This document shows, piece after piece, positions 25,075-33,954 of a stretch of DNA of 64,000 nt. Where the stretch lies: contig JBJKRL010000024.1 in the NCBI GenBank assembly GCA_046704745.1, positions 178,059 to 242,058 on the forward strand. Direction: 5' to 3'. Within the stretch, counting starts at the first letter, position 1. Each line of letters opens with the position of its first letter. A program made the translations under genes and the position numbers. Below the pieces are notes generated by a model. It saw nothing but the letters and a program-made list of their open reading frames with translations, did no database searches and was not told where the DNA came from. The DNA is from CAWGGS01 sp046704745 (lineage in GTDB: Bacteria; Desulfobacterota; Desulfobulbia; Desulfobulbales; Desulfocapsaceae).

Positions 25075-27288
25075 ATGTCCAGACTAGTAGCATTCGCAGC
25101 AATACAGGGCGGCTATAAAGTCGTCTCCCAGGTAGAAGGGGAGTACGAAAAGGCTCTCCAAACATACAGCGCTGATACCAAAGTCGGTTTTCCCAATACC
25201 GCCTACTTTCTGCCGGTTATCTATTCTCTCACTGGAATGAAAGTAGAAACCCTGGAAGACCTGAAAAAACCTCTTGAGTTTGCCCGGGGACTCCTGCCGC
25301 CGCATATCAAGGGTGCAAATCATCTCCCATATCTCGGACCACTACTGGATGCAGGCATGGCGGGAATCTTTGCCTACGAGATCAAGGAAGCATTAAGAAT
25401 ACTGAATGAGCCAGATTTTTATATCAGCCAGGAAGATCCGGACGTAGAGGCCGGAAAACTTTGGGTTGGTCCGGCAGACGATACCATTCTCAGGAAACGC
25501 GGCGTTGAGTTCGTTGACGGATCTGCTCCCGGCTTTGCCGCCATCGTCGGCGCTGCACCGAACGCTGAGATCGCCAAGTTGATCGTCGAAGATTACCAGA
25601 AGAAGAGTCTGTATATCTTCTGTGCCGCCAACCACAATGGCAAAACGATTATCCAGCAGTGTCTCGATGCCGGTATGCAGGTAGGTTGGAATACCCGTAT
25701 AGTCCCATTCGGACCGGATATCTCCTCAGCCGTTTTTGCACTCGGATTTGCCAATAGAGCAGCCATGGCTTTCGGTGGCGTACAGCCTGGTGATTACCGT
25801 AAGATCCTGATGTACAACAAGAATCGTATCTTCGCCTTTGTCAACGCGCTGGGTGATGTTGGAACCGAGTGGGCGGTTGCTGCTGCAGGAGCCGTCAATT
25901 GGGGCTTCCCGACTCTGGCCGATACGGATATTCCCGAGATCCTGCCCACAGGCATCTGTACATATGAGCATGTTGTCGCCAATGTTAAACATGATGAAAT
26001 CTGCCAGAGGTCCGTTGAGGTCCGCGGTTTGAAGATCAACGTAACCGAAATTGACATTCCATGCGCATTTGGACCTGCATTTGAGGGTGAGCGTGTTCGC
26101 GGTGGAGACCTCTTCTGTCAGATGGGTGGCGGTAAGACACAATGCACCGAGCTTGTTAAGATGGCTGAAATGAATGAGATTGAAGACGCCAAGGTTACAG
26201 TTGTAGGAAAGGATATCGGGGACTTAAAGGAAGGTGAAACCCTGCCGCTTGGTATTTTTGTTCAAATTGCCGGGCGTGAGTTCCAGACGGACTTCGAGCC
26301 GATCATGGAACGTCAGATTCATCATCTGATTAACTATATCCAGGGAATCATGCACATCGGACAGCGCGATATCTCCTGGGTACGTGTCAGCAAGGCTGCC
26401 ATCGAGAAAGGCTTCACCTTAAAAGATATCGGCGTTGTGCTTCACGCTAAATTCCATCAGGATTTCCAGAAGATCGTCGATAAAGTTCAAGTAACGCTTT
26501 ATACCAAGAAAGAGGATGTCGATAAGATGACTGCAAGGGCAAGGGCTGAATACAAGACCCGTGACGCCCGTGTCGACAACATGACCGACGAGGATGTGGA
26601 GACCTTCTATTCCTGTACTCTCTGCCAGTCTTTCGCTCCGAGCCATGTCTGTTCGGTAAGTCCTGAGCGGACCGGTCTTTGCGGGGCCTACAACTGGATG
26701 GACTGCAAGGCATCCTACGAGATCAATCCAACCGGACCGAACCAACCAATCGAAAAAGGCAAAGTCCTTGATCCTAAGCTGGGTCGGTTTGAAGGTGTTG
26801 ACAAATTCATTAAGGCCGCTTCCAAAGGCGCGATAGAGACCTACAATTTCTACTCCATGGTTCATGCTCCCATGACCACCTGCGGTTGCTGTGAATGTAT
26901 TGCCGCAATGCTTCCGAGTTGTAACGGTGTCATGACTGTCGGCCGTGATTATACCGGCGAAACACCTTCCGGTATGAAGTTCACCACCCTGGCCGGTGTT
27001 ATGGGCGGTGGTGCTTCCTCACCAGGATTTGTCGGTCACTCCAAATTCAATATCACCCAGAAGAAGTTCATTCTTGGTGATGGAGGACTTCTGAGAATGG
27101 TATGGATGCCCAAGATCTTGAAAGACGAGATCCGTGAACGCCTCAATGCCCGCGGTAAGGAAATGGGCGTTGAAAACTTCGCCGATATGATCGCCGATGA
27201 GACAGTGGGAATAACCGAAGAGGAGATCATGCCGTTCCTCCAGGAGAAAGGACACCCTGCTCTGAGCATGGATCCGATTATTGGCTAA
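25075..27288 (+). CDS. acsB: Acetyl-CoA synthase (CODH/ACS alpha subunit)
   Basis: 737 aa. AcsB condenses CO, the CFeSP methyl group and CoA at the Ni-Ni-[4Fe-4S] A-cluster. The ligands are complete: Cys514, Cys517, Cys526 and Cys536 for the cubane (CX2CX8CX9C) and Cys603-Gly604-Cys605 for the distal nickel, at spacings identical to the Moorella enzyme (506/509/518/528 and 595-597). An N-terminal CO-channel domain precedes. AAAAAGGAGG stands before ATG 25075. It is translated from the acs operon message. Confidence 0.97.
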   Translation: MSRLVAFAAIQGGYKVVSQVEGEYEKALQTYSADTKVGFPNTAYFLPVIYSLTGMKVETLEDLKKPLEFARGLLPPHIKGANHLPYLGPLLDAGMAGIFAYEIKEALRILNEPDFYISQEDPDVEAGKLWVGPADDTILRKRGVEFVDGSAPGFAAIVGAAPNAEIAKLIVEDYQKKSLYIFCAANHNGKTIIQQCLDAGMQVGWNTRIVPFGPDISSAVFALGFANRAAMAFGGVQPGDYRKILMYNKNRIFAFVNALGDVGTEWAVAAAGAVNWGFPTLADTDIPEILPTGICTYEHVVANVKHDEICQRSVEVRGLKINVTEIDIPCAFGPAFEGERVRGGDLFCQMGGGKTQCTELVKMAEMNEIEDAKVTVVGKDIGDLKEGETLPLGIFVQIAGREFQTDFEPIMERQIHHLINYIQGIMHIGQRDISWVRVSKAAIEKGFTLKDIGVVLHAKFHQDFQKIVDKVQVTLYTKKEDVDKMTARARAEYKTRDARVDNMTDEDVETFYSCTLCQSFAPSHVCSVSPERTGLCGAYNWMDCKASYEINPTGPNQPIEKGKVLDPKLGRFEGVDKFIKAASKGAIETYNFYSMVHAPMTTCGCCECIAAMLPSCNGVMTVGRDYTGETPSGMKFTTLAGVMGGGASSPGFVGHSKFNITQKKFILGDGGLLRMVWMPKILKDEIRERLNARGKEMGVENFADMIADETVGITEEEIMPFLQEKGHPALSMDPIIG

Positions 27289-27307
27289 TTAAATTATCCT
27301 GGCAAGA

Positions 27308-27341
27308 TACTCCGGCTGAGAAGGCAGCCTCGGCCGGAGTA
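27308..27341 (+). other. Intercistronic hairpin acsB-acsC
   Basis: TACTCCGGC (27308-27316) pairs perfectly with GCCGGAGTA (27333-27341), extendable inward by a G-U and a G-C pair. No T-run follows and the operon continues with acsC 39 bases downstream, so it more likely protects or tunes the mRNA than terminates it. Confidence 0.5.
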
Positions 27342-27379
27342 CATCGAAGCCTTGATATATAAAATAGGAGATAACAGAA

Positions 27380-28723
27380 ATGGCGTTAACTGGTATTCAA
27401 ATTTTCAAGCTCCTGCCCAAAACCAACTGCAAGGAGTGCGGAGTTCCCACCTGTCTGGCCTTTGCCATGAATCTGGCATCGTCCAAGGCAGAACTTGATT
27501 CATGCCCCTATGTTTCCGACGAAGCGAGAGCCCAGCTTGCCGAAGCATCAGCTCCTCCTATTCGTCCGGTAAGCATAGGTAAGGGCGTTCGTAAAAAAAC
27601 CGCCGGCGGTGAGACCGTTTTGTACAGACATGAGAAGACCTTCTTTAATCCCACCATGTTCGCCGGTATTATTACCTCTGATACAAGTGCAGCCGATGTC
27701 GAAGCTAAACTCGGAATATGGAATGCTATTCAGTACGAGCGTGTTGGGCTCAATCTGCGTCCTGAACTGGCTGCCTTAAAAGATGTTAACGGAGACAAGG
27801 ATGCATTCGCCAACCTTGCCAAAATCATAGCAGAAAAATCGGAATTCAATCTCATTCTCATGAGTGAGAGCGCTGATGTAATCAAGGCAGGTGTTGAGGC
27901 GTGTGGTTTCAAACGGCCGCTTATCTACGCCGCAACTGAAGCCAACGCTGATGAATTCGGCGCTATTGCCAAAGAAAATGATTTGCCCCTAGCTCTCAAG
28001 GCCGATTCTGTTGATGGTGTCATTGCGCTGTCGGACAAGCTTACAGGAATGGGGCTGAAGGATCTGGTTATCGATTCAGGTGCGCGTGAAGTAAAGAAAG
28101 CGCTTGAAGATCAGGTCGCTATTCGCCGTGCAGCATTAAAAGACGGCAATCGCTCAGTCGGTTTCCCGACCATTTCCTTCCCCTGCGAGATGGCGTCAAA
28201 TCTTGATATGGAAACCCTGATCGCAGCACTCTATATATCCAAATACGGCGGAATTGTTGTTATGTCGGATCTCACAACCGAGACCATGTTTCCGCTGATG
28301 CTGGAACGGCTCAACATCTATACGGATCCGCAAAGGCCGATGACCGTTACCGAGGGCATTTTCGAGATCGGAAATCCGGACGAGAACTCACCCGTTCTGG
28401 TAACCACCAACTTTGCCTTGACCTACTTCATCGTCTCCGGCGAGATCGAGGCCAGCAAGGTTCCTGCATGGCTCCTTATCAAGGATTCAGAAGGACTTTC
28501 CGTTCTTACCGCCTGGGCCGCCGGTAAATTCGGTGGCGACGATGTCGGTGCGTTTGTCAAGAAATGCGGTATCGCTGATAAAGTAAAACATACCGAACTT
28601 ATCATTCCCGGTTATGCTGCAGCAATTGCCGGTGATGTGGAAGAAGAGCTTCCCGGTTGGACCGTAACTGTCGGTCCGCGTGAGGCTGCCCATCTTGCAG
28701 GCTTTTTGAAGGCAAGGCAGTAA
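27380..28723 (+). CDS. acsC: Corrinoid iron-sulfur protein large subunit
   Basis: 447 aa. The N-terminal [4Fe-4S] domain has Cys17, Cys20, Cys25 and Cys42 (TNCKECGVPTCLAFA), used for reductive activation. The C-terminal TIM-barrel and B12-binding parts follow, with SVGFPTISFPCEMAS and a final GWTVTVGPREAAHLAGFL. Together with AcsD it accepts the methyl group from methyl-tetrahydrofolate via AcsE. It is separated from acsB by a short hairpin-containing gap, with a modest GGAG before the ATG. Confidence 0.96.
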   Translation: MALTGIQIFKLLPKTNCKECGVPTCLAFAMNLASSKAELDSCPYVSDEARAQLAEASAPPIRPVSIGKGVRKKTAGGETVLYRHEKTFFNPTMFAGIITSDTSAADVEAKLGIWNAIQYERVGLNLRPELAALKDVNGDKDAFANLAKIIAEKSEFNLILMSESADVIKAGVEACGFKRPLIYAATEANADEFGAIAKENDLPLALKADSVDGVIALSDKLTGMGLKDLVIDSGAREVKKALEDQVAIRRAALKDGNRSVGFPTISFPCEMASNLDMETLIAALYISKYGGIVVMSDLTTETMFPLMLERLNIYTDPQRPMTVTEGIFEIGNPDENSPVLVTTNFALTYFIVSGEIEASKVPAWLLIKDSEGLSVLTAWAAGKFGGDDVGAFVKKCGIADKVKHTELIIPGYAAAIAGDVEEELPGWTVTVGPREAAHLAGFLKARQ

Positions 28724-28748
28724 TTGCTATACAATAAAGTTAGAGAGA

Positions 28749-28799
28749 AAATACAGTGAAGCGGCTTGGAGAATTCCAAGTCCCGCTTCACTGTGTATT
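28749..28799 (+). other. Strong intercistronic hairpin acsC-acsE
   Basis: AATACAGTGAAGCGG pairs with CCGCTTCACTGTGTATT (one bulged G), and the loop itself contains CTTGGA/TCCAAG. The result is a stem of more than 14 bp directly after acsC. It is not followed by a continuous T-run. It could act as a partial terminator or as an RNase barrier that sets acsE levels. Confidence 0.55.
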
Positions 28800-28850
28800 T
28801 GTGCAGATTAAATCGGAGATGAAATATTCTCAAAAGAGAAGGAGGTACCT

Positions 28851-29741
28851 ATGATTCTTTTCGGCGAGAGCCTCAATGTGATTTCCACGGTAATCGGCCG
28901 TGCATTTAGAGAGCGTGATCCAAAGCCGATACAAGCGGAAGCCCTTGAACAGAAGGAAAAGGGCATGGATTATATCGATATCAATCTTGGACCGGCCAAA
29001 AAAGACGGCCACGAACTTATGCCATGGGTTTGTCAAGTTGTCCAGGAGGTCGTGCCGGAGATACCTCTGCTGCTTGACACTTCAAACATCGCAGCAATCG
29101 AAGAAGGCTTAAAGGTCTTGAAGCCATGCAGCAAGCCCCATATCGTCAATTCCATTATGGCCCGTCCCGAGCGGTATACGGTGATGCTGCCGATGGCTGC
29201 TAAATATGAAGCGGATATCGTAGCCCTGATGTGGGGACCGGATGGCCTTCCTCGCGACGAGAACGAGCGCGCCGCTTTGTGCGTTGAGCTTCTTTATGCT
29301 GCAAATGAAGCAGGCATACCCAACGAAAAGATCTGGGTTGACGGTATTGTTACGCCTGTTAACATCCAACAGCAACAATGCATGAGCCTGCTGACCTTCC
29401 AGCAAATGCTTGAAGACATCGCTCCCGGCGCCATGAGTACCTGCGGTCTTTCCAATATCTCCAATGGACCGCCTGTACATCTTCGTCCGATCCTCAATAC
29501 CACCTACATGATCATGCTTGAAAGATATGGCATGAAATCCGTTATATCCGATCCTCTTGATGTAGGACTGACCGCTGTTGCCAAGGGCAAACGCCCCGAT
29601 ATCGTCGATGTCGTCCATAAAACCATGGATGGCAATGCACCGGATATCAGCACACTGAGTAAAGAGCTTGGTGATTATGTCAAGACAGTAAAAGTTATTA
29701 TTGGTGAGACATTATTCTCGGATTCATACCTGGAGATCTAA
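28851..29741 (+). CDS. acsE: Methyltetrahydrofolate:CFeSP methyltransferase
   Basis: AcsE transfers the N5-methyl of methyl-THF to the Co(I) of CFeSP. The pterin-binding TIM barrel shows LFGESLNVIS, GMDYIDINLGPA, LLLDTSN, KPHIVNSIMA, STCGLSNISNGPP and a C-terminal ALERYGM-like segment (MLERYGMKSVISDPLD). 296 aa, somewhat longer than the ~262-aa Moorella protein. AAGGAGG is eight bases before the ATG. It is the last gene of the acs operon before a clear terminator. Confidence 0.95.
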   Translation: MILFGESLNVISTVIGRAFRERDPKPIQAEALEQKEKGMDYIDINLGPAKKDGHELMPWVCQVVQEVVPEIPLLLDTSNIAAIEEGLKVLKPCSKPHIVNSIMARPERYTVMLPMAAKYEADIVALMWGPDGLPRDENERAALCVELLYAANEAGIPNEKIWVDGIVTPVNIQQQQCMSLLTFQQMLEDIAPGAMSTCGLSNISNGPPVHLRPILNTTYMIMLERYGMKSVISDPLDVGLTAVAKGKRPDIVDVVHKTMDGNAPDISTLSKELGDYVKTVKVIIGETLFSDSYLEI

Positions 29742-29754
29742 GAGAGCGCTAGCA

Positions 29755-29797
29755 AGAAAAAAAAGCCCCAATCCGTAAAGGATGGGGCTTTTTTTAT
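29755..29797 (+). terminator. Intrinsic terminator of the acs operon
   Basis: AAGCCCCAATCC pairs with GGATGGGGCTT (one bulged A) around a GTAAA loop, flanked by A-run and T-run (TTTTTTT). It sits just after acsE and could work in both directions. Confidence 0.9.
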
Positions 29798-29991
29798 TTA
29801 TTTTTGCAAGTGTATTCTTACTATCTATAAAGGGAATATTTTTTAGGCTCACCCGGATTAAACATCCTTTGTTAAAGCTCTGTTCTTCGCCTGCATGGTC
29901 ATAGTAGGTGCATTGGTACATTTAATTCAGATGAGCCATAATTTTATGGTGATTAATTTTTTTTGTTTGACGTATTTAGCAAGGTGAGTTT

Positions 29992-30288
29992 ATGGAGGAA
30001 AAAGAAAAGATAGAAGGGTGGGTCTATGTTGTCGTCTGTGATCCAGGAAAAAATGAGCAGTTCTTTGGCCTGTACAACAAAGAAAAAGATATAGATTTCA
30101 TTCCGGCCTTTCCCAGCAAAGATGCGGCAAACGACTGTTTTTTAACGTTGCCGAAAGAAAAAGGGAGAAAATATGAGATACAGGCCATCCATATCGAAGA
30201 ATTGCATCGTGACGCCGAAAAAAACGGGTTTGTTGTGGCAATGGTCGATAATGATGGCAATATTATAAAAGGAAATTCACCGGAATAA
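29992..30288 (+). CDS. Small uncharacterised protein between acsE and cooC
   Basis: A 98-aa acidic, soluble protein with no Cys motif beyond two single Cys, no signal peptide and no membrane segment. It has a WVYVVVCDPGKNEQFFGLY start and an EIQAIHIEELHRDAEKNGF middle, suggesting a small alpha/beta fold. AAGGTGAG precedes ATG 29992. I do not recognise the family. Its position after the acs terminator and 84 bases before cooC hints at a role linked to CODH maturation or regulation, but that is position only. Confidence 0.65.
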   Translation: MEEKEKIEGWVYVVVCDPGKNEQFFGLYNKEKDIDFIPAFPSKDAANDCFLTLPKEKGRKYEIQAIHIEELHRDAEKNGFVVAMVDNDGNIIKGNSPE

Positions 30289-30372
30289 GTTGACCTGTAT
30301 CCATTATAATAGTGAAATGCAGAAAACATTTCCGGGTTAATCTGTATCTTTGTATATAAGGAGAGTCTAAAC

Positions 30373-31155
30373 GTGAGTCTGAAGATAGCTGTGGGCGGCA
30401 AAGGAGGAGTCGGTAAGACTACTATCACTTCTCTTTTGGCACGATGTCTGGCCGCAGATAAAACAAACAAGGTTATTGCAATTGACGCCGATCCTGTTGC
30501 CAATCTGGCGGCCGGGCTAGGTATTCCGGAAGACCAGCCGATCACTCCGATTTCTGAGCTCTCTGAGCTCATCTATGAACGAACCGGAGCCAAGCCAGGA
30601 ACAATGGGAGGCTTTTTTACATTGAATCCAAAGGTCGATGATATTCCGGAACGCTTTTCAAGAGAGCGAGATGGAGTGAAACTCCTGGTGATGGGAACGG
30701 TTCAAAGCGGGGGCTCAGGTTGTATCTGTCCTGAGAGTACGATATTGAAGGCCCTGATGACCCATTTAGTTCTCTATCGCGACGAAATAGTCATCATGGA
30801 TATGGAAGCCGGCATTGAACATCTTGGCAGAGCGACATCCGGGTCTGTTGATGCTTTAATTGTTGTCGTTAACCCTGGAGCTCGGAGCAGAGCAGCCGCC
30901 ACAAAGATCAGAAAACTTGGGCAAGATATCGGAATTAAAAGAATTGTTGTTCTTGGCAACAGGATCAGAGAAAAGAACGATGAGGAGTTGGTTAAAAAAT
31001 CGCTTCCAGATTTTGAGATTCTGGGATTTCTTCCAGAACTTCCGGAGGTCATCAACTCAGACAGGGACGGTGCACGACCCTTTGAAAATATTGCAGATGC
31101 CCCTCCAGCTCTTTTTGAAATTGTAGAAAAACTCAACGCCCTGAAGAAAAATTAA
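30373..31155 (+). CDS. cooC: CODH nickel-insertion ATPase CooC (first copy)
   Basis: A MinD/ParA-type ATPase of 260 aa. The deviant Walker A GGKGGVGKTT is at residues ~8-17, AIDADP is the switch region, and Cys117-x-Cys119 (GSGCICPES) is the metal-binding pair at the dimer interface in CooC. MDMEAGIEHLGRAT is a CooC hallmark. CooC loads nickel into the C-cluster using ATP. The start is GTG 30373, after AAGGAGAG. It serves AcsA and perhaps the downstream CooS. Confidence 0.92.
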   Translation: MSLKIAVGGKGGVGKTTITSLLARCLAADKTNKVIAIDADPVANLAAGLGIPEDQPITPISELSELIYERTGAKPGTMGGFFTLNPKVDDIPERFSRERDGVKLLVMGTVQSGGSGCICPESTILKALMTHLVLYRDEIVIMDMEAGIEHLGRATSGSVDALIVVVNPGARSRAAATKIRKLGQDIGIKRIVVLGNRIREKNDEELVKKSLPDFEILGFLPELPEVINSDRDGARPFENIADAPPALFEIVEKLNALKKN

Positions 31156-31440
31156 TCCAGGGCAGCAAAAAGGTTTTGATAACGAGAATGTGAGGTTGTT
31201 GGCTTGGTCTTTCATCCTCACACTCTTCTACAATCGCTGGTATTCTATCTGGTCTGATTTCATAACCTTTTTTCTTCACTTTAAAAGACGTTATCCTGCT
31301 TTTTATCAGTCTAAGCCGCATTCGCGCGTAAATTTTATCATTTCTTTTCCACCTTTAGGGACAGCCGATGAGGCCTGCTACCCACCTTGACTCTTGAAAT
31401 ATGCCGACTATCCAGGTTTTATCATAGGTTCAGACTGGGT

Positions 31441-31622
31441 CAGGTCCGAAGTTTTTGGCAAGAGACTATGTCCATTGCCAAAATACTGAAGGAAATGGCG
31501 CCGTCTGAACTGACCTTTTGTGAATACTATGTAAATATTGGCAATGTAAATGTTTTCTCAAGATGTTTTACTCTTCCCGGGCTTCAGCCGAATTGACATG
31601 GTGGTCATGAGAAATTGGGCTG
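31441..31622 (+). repeat. Dispersed repeat, copy 1 (GTTTTTGGCAA family)
   Basis: The segment from CAGGTCCGAAGTTTTTGGCAA through TTGCCAAAATACTG, ATGGCGCCG and CTGACCTTTTGTGAA matches a second copy at 38278-38385 in the same order. It also ends with CATGAGAAATTGGGC, related to the MITE ends listed elsewhere. Non-coding. Confidence 0.7.
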
Positions 31623-31696
31623 GACGTCCTTACGTTGCCTCCATCTTCTCGTCTGTTTAGATTTGTTACTAAAGAGTCGAAGAACTCTAAATAATC

Positions 31697-31728
31697 GACA
31701 CCCACCGGGAAGAATCCCGGGTAGTGTT
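31697..31728 (+). other. Hairpin upstream of the cooS promoter
   Basis: ACAC/GTGT outer pairs and CCGGGA/TCCCGG inner pairs around an AGAA loop, separated by a small internal loop, followed by TTATTT. It probably terminates readthrough from the left before the cooS promoter. Confidence 0.45.
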
Positions 31729-31756
31729 TATTTCTGGTAACCATTAATAGTTTAAG

Positions 31757-31775
31757 GGAAAATGTTACATTTTCC
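31757..31775 (+). promoter_or_regulatory. 19-base perfect palindrome, candidate operator of cooS
   Basis: GGAAAATGT-T-ACATTTTCC is an exact inverted repeat around a single base. Its centre is 70 bases before the predicted cooS transcription start, a spacing used by class I activators of the CRP/FNR type. The half-site does not match CRP (TGTGA), FNR (TTGAT) or CooA (TGTCA/TGTCG) consensus, so the binding protein is unknown. Confidence 0.6.
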
Positions 31776-31800
31776 TAATGGGTTATTTTACATCGTTGAC

Positions 31801-31829
31801 TTGACTTTTGTAGTATATGAGAATAATAT
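31801..31829 (+). promoter_or_regulatory. cooS: Predicted sigma-70 promoter of cooS
   Basis: TTGACT (31801-31806) and TAATAT (31824-31829) are separated by 17 bases, five of six matches in the -35 and four of six in the -10. Transcription would start near 31836 and leave a 50-base leader before ATG 31886. Confidence 0.65.
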
Positions 31830-31885
31830 CTATTCACATCGTAGGTATTTTTACGCAAATTTTTCATCGGAAAAACGGAGGCGTC

Positions 31886-33838
31886 ATGGCAAAGATAAAA
31901 GAGTTAATGAAAGTGGAAGACCTCACCATATGTGAGTCCACTGCTCAGATGATTACCAAAGCTCGTAAGGATGGTGTTGAGCTACTATTTGACAGGGCAA
32001 ATGATATGAAAGCCTGTCCGATCGGGGCACAATCTGCCTGTTGTAAGCATTGTTCAATGGGACCGTGTCGGCTGAACACTAATAATCCATACGATAGGGT
32101 AGGTGTGTGCGGTGCGACCATTGATACTATAATGGCTCGCAATTTCGGGAGAATGGTAGCTGCCGGCACTGCCGCTCATACCGATCATGGAATGGCCATG
32201 TTGGAGCTTTTCAAAGGTGTCATTGAAGGGAAAGTTATCGGCTTTGAGATTAAAGACAAAATGAAATTGCTTGAGGTAGCAAGTTCCCTTGACATTAAAG
32301 TTGACGGCAGGGAACTAAAAGATATCGCACTGGATCTCTACCATGAGCTCGAATTGACCTACACACAGGTAGACGGGGAAATACCTATGGTAAAACGAGT
32401 ACCGGAAAAAACCCTTGAAACCTGGCGTAAAGAAGGCATCGTTCCTCGCGGTGCTATGCGCGAGATTATGGAAATGATGCACAGAACGGCGATGGGTGTA
32501 GATCAGGATTATGAAAACCTGACAAAACAGATTTCCCGGACTGCTCTTGCCGATGGATGGGGTGGATCCATGGTTTCAACAGATATTTCCGATATCCTTT
32601 TTGGTACTCCTGCCCCAGTTGTTACAAAGTTTGATATGGGTGTTCTAAAAGAAGATCATGTCAATATTGTCGTGCATGGTCATGAGCCCATTCTTCTTGA
32701 GGCTATGATTGTTTCATCCGGCGACCCGTCTATGGTTAAGATGGCTACTGATGCCGGTGCCAAAGGTATTAATCTCGTCGGTATGTGCTGTTCAGGTCTG
32801 GAAGTCCTGTCAAGGCACGGTATACCGCATGCAGGCAATTTCTCCTCAACGGAAGCAGCCCTGGTAACAGGTGCGGTGGATGCCATGACTGTCGATGTCC
32901 AATGCATTAAACAGGATATGTACAGAGTGGCCGATTGTTATGATACTCCGTTTATTACGACAAACTACAGGGCGAAAATTGAAGGGGCTACACATATTCA
33001 GCTCGATGAGCATGACCCGATGAAATGTACCGAAGAAATTGTCATTAAGGCTATCAGCAGATTTAAAACCAGGAAGATGCCTGTTCAGATTCCTAAAAAT
33101 GTGGCAACCGGTGTACATGGATTTTCCTATGAGTATATAAATTATATGCTCGGCGGGTCGTTTAGAGGAAGCTATACTCCGCTCAATGACAACATTATTA
33201 ACGGCAGAATTCGAGGTGTTGCTGGTGTTGTCGGATGTACGAATCCAAGATCAAAACAGGATTATTCCCACGTTGAACTGGTAAAAGAACTTATCAAGAA
33301 TGACGTTCTTGTTCTCCAAACAGGATGTTCGCAGGTTGCTTTGGCCAAAGCAGGACTCACCGTTCCCGGAGCGGCAGCCCTGGCAGGCCCCGGCCTCGCA
33401 GAGGTCTGTGAAACCGTGGGAATGCCACCGGTACTTGGTCTGGGGGCCTGTGTAGACAACAGCAGAATACTTGTTGCCGCATCCGAGATGGTGCGAACCG
33501 GTGGGTTGGGAAATTCCATTGCCGATCTTCCCGCCGCAGGTTGTGCGCCGGAATGGATGAGTGAAAAAGCCATAGCCATTGGGCAGTATTTTGTCGCGTC
33601 CGGAGTCTATACTGTTTTCGGACATACTTTTCCGATGATAGAAGGTACGAAATTCCACAAACATCTCTTTGAAGACCTTGAAGGAAAGGATTTTGGGAAA
33701 TGGGGATTTGCTAGTGATCCTAAAGAGATGGCTGTACTGATGATTGCGCATATCGATAAAAAGAGAAAGGCGCTCGGTATCGACAAAGCCCGTGAACGCA
33801 TCTTGGTAGGCATGGAAGACAGGCGTGCACTAACGTAA
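31886..33838 (+). CDS. cooS: Carbon monoxide dehydrogenase catalytic subunit, stand-alone copy
   Basis: A 650-aa CODH related to AcsA above but clearly distinct. D-cluster Cys44 and Cys52; B-cluster Cys53, Cys56, Cys61 and Cys75, the last spacing (14) matching monofunctional CooS of Carboxydothermus. C-cluster regions: VHGHEP, GMCCSGLE, VVGCTNPR, TGCSQVALA (Cys481) and GACVDNSR. ATG 31886 with ACGGAGG is chosen over the in-frame GTG at 31817, which lies inside the promoter. It has its own promoter, and no acsB partner or hydrogenase follows, so it is probably a stand-alone CO-oxidising or redox-balancing enzyme; the electron partner is unknown. Confidence 0.95.
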   Translation: MAKIKELMKVEDLTICESTAQMITKARKDGVELLFDRANDMKACPIGAQSACCKHCSMGPCRLNTNNPYDRVGVCGATIDTIMARNFGRMVAAGTAAHTDHGMAMLELFKGVIEGKVIGFEIKDKMKLLEVASSLDIKVDGRELKDIALDLYHELELTYTQVDGEIPMVKRVPEKTLETWRKEGIVPRGAMREIMEMMHRTAMGVDQDYENLTKQISRTALADGWGGSMVSTDISDILFGTPAPVVTKFDMGVLKEDHVNIVVHGHEPILLEAMIVSSGDPSMVKMATDAGAKGINLVGMCCSGLEVLSRHGIPHAGNFSSTEAALVTGAVDAMTVDVQCIKQDMYRVADCYDTPFITTNYRAKIEGATHIQLDEHDPMKCTEEIVIKAISRFKTRKMPVQIPKNVATGVHGFSYEYINYMLGGSFRGSYTPLNDNIINGRIRGVAGVVGCTNPRSKQDYSHVELVKELIKNDVLVLQTGCSQVALAKAGLTVPGAAALAGPGLAEVCETVGMPPVLGLGACVDNSRILVAASEMVRTGGLGNSIADLPAAGCAPEWMSEKAIAIGQYFVASGVYTVFGHTFPMIEGTKFHKHLFEDLEGKDFGKWGFASDPKEMAVLMIAHIDKKRKALGIDKARERILVGMEDRRALT

Positions 33839-33855
33839 TACATCTTTGATTTATT

Positions 33856-33896
33856 CTCTTTGCTCTTCCTGATAATCTTTCGGGAGGGGCAAAGAG
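33856..33896 (+). terminator. Hairpin after cooS, possible terminator
   Basis: CTCTTTGC pairs with GCAAAGAG, and TCTTCC can pair in part with GGGAGG, forming a long stem 18 bases after the cooS stop. There is no clean T-run, so termination may be partial. Confidence 0.45.
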
Positions 33897-33954
33897 TGGT
33901 TATAGTATCGGGTGTAAATGTTGTAGTACGTTTAAAATCCTGGGGGAGATATCT

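Larger units (their letters stand above)
31156..31885 (+). other. 730-base non-coding region with repeat and cooS control signals
   Basis: No gene is supported here. It contains a degenerate copy of the GTTTTTGGCAA repeat (31441-31545), a MITE-end-like sequence (31606-31622), a hairpin at 31697-31728, a 19-base palindrome (31757-31775) and a promoter (31801-31829). The short reading frames inside are unlike any protein I know. Confidence 0.6.
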
